The notes below the pieces were generated by a model, which saw only the letters and a list, made by a program, of their open reading frames with translations, searched no databases and was not told the origin of the DNA. From the NCBI GenBank assembly GCA_916610825.1, contig OU744451.1, positions 744,001 to 808,000 on the forward strand: a DNA stretch of 64,000 nt. Reading direction: 5' to 3'. Positions 61,396-64,000 of the stretch are shown piece after piece (the stretch's first letter is position 1; every line of letters starts with the position of its first letter). The position numbers and the translations under genes are program-made. This DNA comes from Haliclystus octoradiatus (taxonomy: Eukaryota; Cnidaria; Staurozoa; Stauromedusae; Haliclystidae).

Positions 61396-64000
61396 TTATT
61401 CTATGGTTACTTCGTCTTCCTTGTTTGTTGTGTCTTCCGTATCTTTTATTTTCAACCTCGCAATAGCTGCTGCATTTCTTCTTGGTCGTTCTTCCGTTGT
61501 TTGATTTGTTGAATCATTTATGTCATTTTCTGGATACCTATCACAGCTTATTTCCAACGGGTAAATATGTTCTAGTGCTCTTTGTAATTCTGATTTATTG
61601 GTTTTGACTGTAACTCCTCTTAGCACTCTATCTTTGCCATAAATTAATTCTTTAATAATACCTAAAGTCCAATGACCTCTATTTTTCTGTTCACCTTTGA
61701 TAATAACAACATCTCCAATTGAAAGAATACGTTTCTCTTTTTTATACTTGCAGTCATGGCGTTCTCTGAGACCTCTCAAATACTCCGTTGTCCAACGTTT
61801 CCATGCTGCGTCTTTGCACTTATTTATATACCTTGCTCTCTTCCTTAAATCTCTGTCGTCGATGTTATCCCATTGTTCTTCTGGACAGCTGTTATTAATC
61901 CCATGGATCATTATACTTGGAGTTAGTAAAGGTAATTGATGATCATCTTCCACATAGCTCAATGGTCTATTATTTAATGTGATTTCAACATCTAGAAGTA
62001 CTTCTTCCAGTTCAGACCAAGATAGCATTGATTTTCCCATTGCCTTGTACATCGCTGCTTTTACCAATCCGATTATCCGTTCAAATTGTCCGCCCCACCA
62101 AGGAGCCCTACTCATGTTAAATTGCCATCTGATGTTGTGCATTGCAATGTAATTATTTATTTTTTCGTTTTTAATCACCTTCTTGAGCCATTCTGAACTT
62201 GATTTGAACGTTTTTGCATTATCCGAATAAATCTTCTCGGGGCGTCCTCTTCTTGAAGTGAAACGTTTTAACGCCTTCAAAAATTCATCTACGGTTTGAT
62301 CCCGCATTAGTTCAACGTGAACTGCTCTGGTTAAACTGCATGAAAAAAGTAAAATGTAGGATTTCTTTTCTTTTGTCTTTGAATGTTTATATATAATTGG
62401 TCCTGCGTAGTCTATGCCAATTACTTGGAATGCTCTATTTCCAGTTGTTCTATCAGTTGGTAGATTTCCAGGTTTAGGTCTTTTGAAGGGTGTGGCGTGG
62501 TAGCGTTTACATTTAAAACAGTCTCTAATGATGGTTTTTGACAAACGTCGTAAATTTGGTATCCAATATTTGCTTCTGACTTCTGCCATGGTCAAGCCAA
62601 CTCCCCCATGTAGCGTTTTTGTGTGTGCCTGTATGACTATCTGCTTTCCAAGGATTGTTTTTGGAGGGATAAATACAGGATAGTCTCCTTGTAGTCTTCC
62701 TTTGCATACATAGATATTTTCTTCATTTTGCTGAAGGTTTAATTTGTGTTTGAATGATTCAAATGCGTCTTCTTTGATGAAATTTTCTTGAATCTTTTTT
62801 ATTATTTTGTTTGTAGCTGATGTAATCTCTTGCGTTTGTAGGTATCCTCTGTAATTGTTTTCATTAGATGTATTACCGTTGTGTTTGAGCCTCATGATCC
62901 ATGCTATAATTCTGGAGGCTTTCCATATACCATGTTTGTCTAGTAGTTTTTGAATGTCGTCGTCTTGACTTGTAATTGTTGTTGACAAGATTTCTTTTAT
63001 GGCTTTTGCTTCTGCTGCACTTTCAGTCGTATCTTGTGTTAATATGTCTTTAGGCCAATTGTCGGCATCTTCTAACCAAATTGGACCGTTCCACCAAAGA
63101 TCTGTGAGCTGTTTTGCTTCTGCCCCTCGGCTTCCTATGTCAGCTGGGTTTTCTTTACCAGGAACATGTCTCCATTGTATGAATGGCTTCTCTTTGATCT
63201 TTTTCACGCGATTGTTTACGTATTGTTTGTAATTTCCAGAACCTCGGATCCAATGTAGTGTAACAGTGCTATCCGTCCAGGCGTACACGTTCCGTATTGG
63301 AAAGTCTTTAATGGCTTCGTGAACATTCCAAAGTATATTTGCTGCCATTGTCGCTGCATTTAATTCCAGACGTGGAATAGTTGCTGCCTTTTGTGATAAT
63401 CTTGATTTTGCAACAAGTAAACCTTTACTGATACCAGACTTTTGTGCTGTGACAGCGTAGACGACTGCGCAGATACCCTTTTCACTTGCATCGCTGAAGG
63501 CATGTAGATCTATCCATTCTATGTCTTCCTTGTACGAAGGTATCGATCTAGGTACTTCGAATGTCTCCGGTTGTCTGTCCAAGAATGTTTTCCAGCGTGA
63601 TGTGATGTCTTTGTCGAATTCTTCATCCCAATTGAATTTATTTTCACAGCATGTCCTGAATATATTTTTTCCAACCAATGTTGTAGGCGATGCAAACCCA
63701 AGTGGATCAAATATTGTTGCCAAGTACTGTAGAATCCCTCTCTTGGTCGTCCTTGAAGGTGGTTGTGGTACAATTACGCTGAGATGGTCATCTTGCTTAT
63801 TCCAATAAATGCCCAGTATCTTCGAGTCGTTTTCAAGAGATCCGAGCTGTTCTTTTGCAAATGTCCTTTCTTCTTCTAACGGGGATATTTGTGTTTCTTG
63901 TTTTCCCTCAATGCAGTTGTTGGTTGAATGCCATTTATGTAGTTGAAAACCTCCATCTTTGAAGATGCTGTAAGTTTTGTCTTTAAATCTCTGGGTTTCC
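61396..64000 (-). CDS. pol: BEL/Pao Pol, C-terminal part (RT end, RNase H, integrase)
   Basis: The frame is open from the window's right edge to TAA at 61396-61398, about 868 codons with no lesion. Motifs in order: LHKWHSTNN and KILGIYWNK (RT, after the active site), ATIFDPLGFASP (a BEL/Pao hallmark), HAFSDASEKGICAVVY and AWTDSTVTLHWIRG (RNase H), HVPGKENPADIGSRG, the integrase finger (HGGVGLTMAEVRSKYW, then CFKCKRYH), IGIDYAGPI (first Asp), YSDNAKTFK (second Asp) and PWWGGQFERIIGLVK (Glu). The final residues are an acidic/basic tail. Confidence 0.95.
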   Translation of the reverse strand, partial: ETQRFKDKTYSIFKDGGFQLHKWHSTNNCIEGKQETQISPLEEERTFAKEQLGSLENDSKILGIYWNKQDDHLSVIVPQPPSRTTKRGILQYLATIFDPLGFASPTTLVGKNIFRTCCENKFNWDEEFDKDITSRWKTFLDRQPETFEVPRSIPSYKEDIEWIDLHAFSDASEKGICAVVYAVTAQKSGISKGLLVAKSRLSQKAATIPRLELNAATMAANILWNVHEAIKDFPIRNVYAWTDSTVTLHWIRGSGNYKQYVNNRVKKIKEKPFIQWRHVPGKENPADIGSRGAEAKQLTDLWWNGPIWLEDADNWPKDILTQDTTESAAEAKAIKEILSTTITSQDDDIQKLLDKHGIWKASRIIAWIMRLKHNGNTSNENNYRGYLQTQEITSATNKIIKKIQENFIKEDAFESFKHKLNLQQNEENIYVCKGRLQGDYPVFIPPKTILGKQIVIQAHTKTLHGGVGLTMAEVRSKYWIPNLRRLSKTIIRDCFKCKRYHATPFKRPKPGNLPTDRTTGNRAFQVIGIDYAGPIIYKHSKTKEKKSYILLFSCSLTRAVHVELMRDQTVDEFLKALKRFTSRRGRPEKIYSDNAKTFKSSSEWLKKVIKNEKINNYIAMHNIRWQFNMSRAPWWGGQFERIIGLVKAAMYKAMGKSMLSWSELEEVLLDVEITLNNRPLSYVEDDHQLPLLTPSIMIHGINNSCPEEQWDNIDDRDLRKRARYINKCKDAAWKRWTTEYLRGLRERHDCKYKKEKRILSIGDVVIIKGEQKNRGHWTLGIIKELIYGKDRVLRGVTVKTNKSELQRALEHIYPLEISCDRYPENDINDSTNQTTEERPRRNAAAIARLKIKDTEDTTNKEDEVTIE

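Larger units (their letters stand above)
60860..64000 (-). mobile_element. Second BEL/Pao retrotransposon, cut by the window edge
   Basis: On the minus strand, a pol frame runs from the window edge to 61396. A polypurine tract AGGGGGAGAG and then an inferred LTR (60860-61322) follow. It is a distinct lineage from the element at 37750-44387: the pol sequences are clearly different. The 5' half lies outside the window, so LTR identity and target duplication cannot be checked here. Confidence 0.9.

Overview
The window is eukaryotic and AT-rich. Its genes have many short exons split by GT-AG introns, and the introns are crowded with transposons. Protein content is clearly metazoan: a katanin p60 microtubule-severing ATPase, a chloride intracellular channel (CLIC) protein and the ciliary transport protein IFT88. 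Compact introns of a few hundred bases, BEL/Pao and gypsy retroelements and the overall style suggest a marine invertebrate, perhaps a tunicate or another invertebrate deuterostome. The species cannot be fixed from the sequence.

Layout. 1297-15625 (+): KATNA1-like gene, ten coding exons, 509 codons. Its fourth intron carries a decayed Ty3/gypsy element (5107-11397, target duplication GATAC), which is itself split by a nested long-TIR DNA transposon (7447-9478). A smaller TIR element (11693-12080) and a palindromic MITE (14134-14295) lie in later introns. 17925-18802 (-): two-exon CLIC gene, tail-to-tail with katanin and head-to-head with IFT88. 19949-49105 (+): IFT88, 27 coding exons, 839 codons. 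A candidate RFX X-box lies about 130 bp upstream of its start codon. IFT88 introns hold a non-LTR retrotransposon remnant, many copies of a GTTCATGAAC-rich foldback MITE, a 50-bp minisatellite that seems to have grown from that MITE, and a 46-bp minisatellite. The 46-bp array is split by an apparently intact, very young BEL/Pao retrotransposon (37750-44387, LTRs identical by eye, one 1922-codon gag-pol frame).

53355-59017 (+): an unrecognised secreted, cysteine-rich, probably GPI-anchored protein. A hAT-type transposon (54428-56560) has inserted exactly at the first eight bases of one of its inferred exons. 60860 to the right edge (-): a second BEL/Pao element, with one LTR and the 3' half of pol visible.

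How it fits together. IFT88 (IFT-B train) and katanin (microtubule severing) both act on microtubules and cilia, but they are separate genes and nothing shows that their proximity is functional. The main stories are the history of transposon insertion, which target duplications and reading frames date with unusual clarity, and the likely disruption of the GPI-anchored gene in this haplotype.
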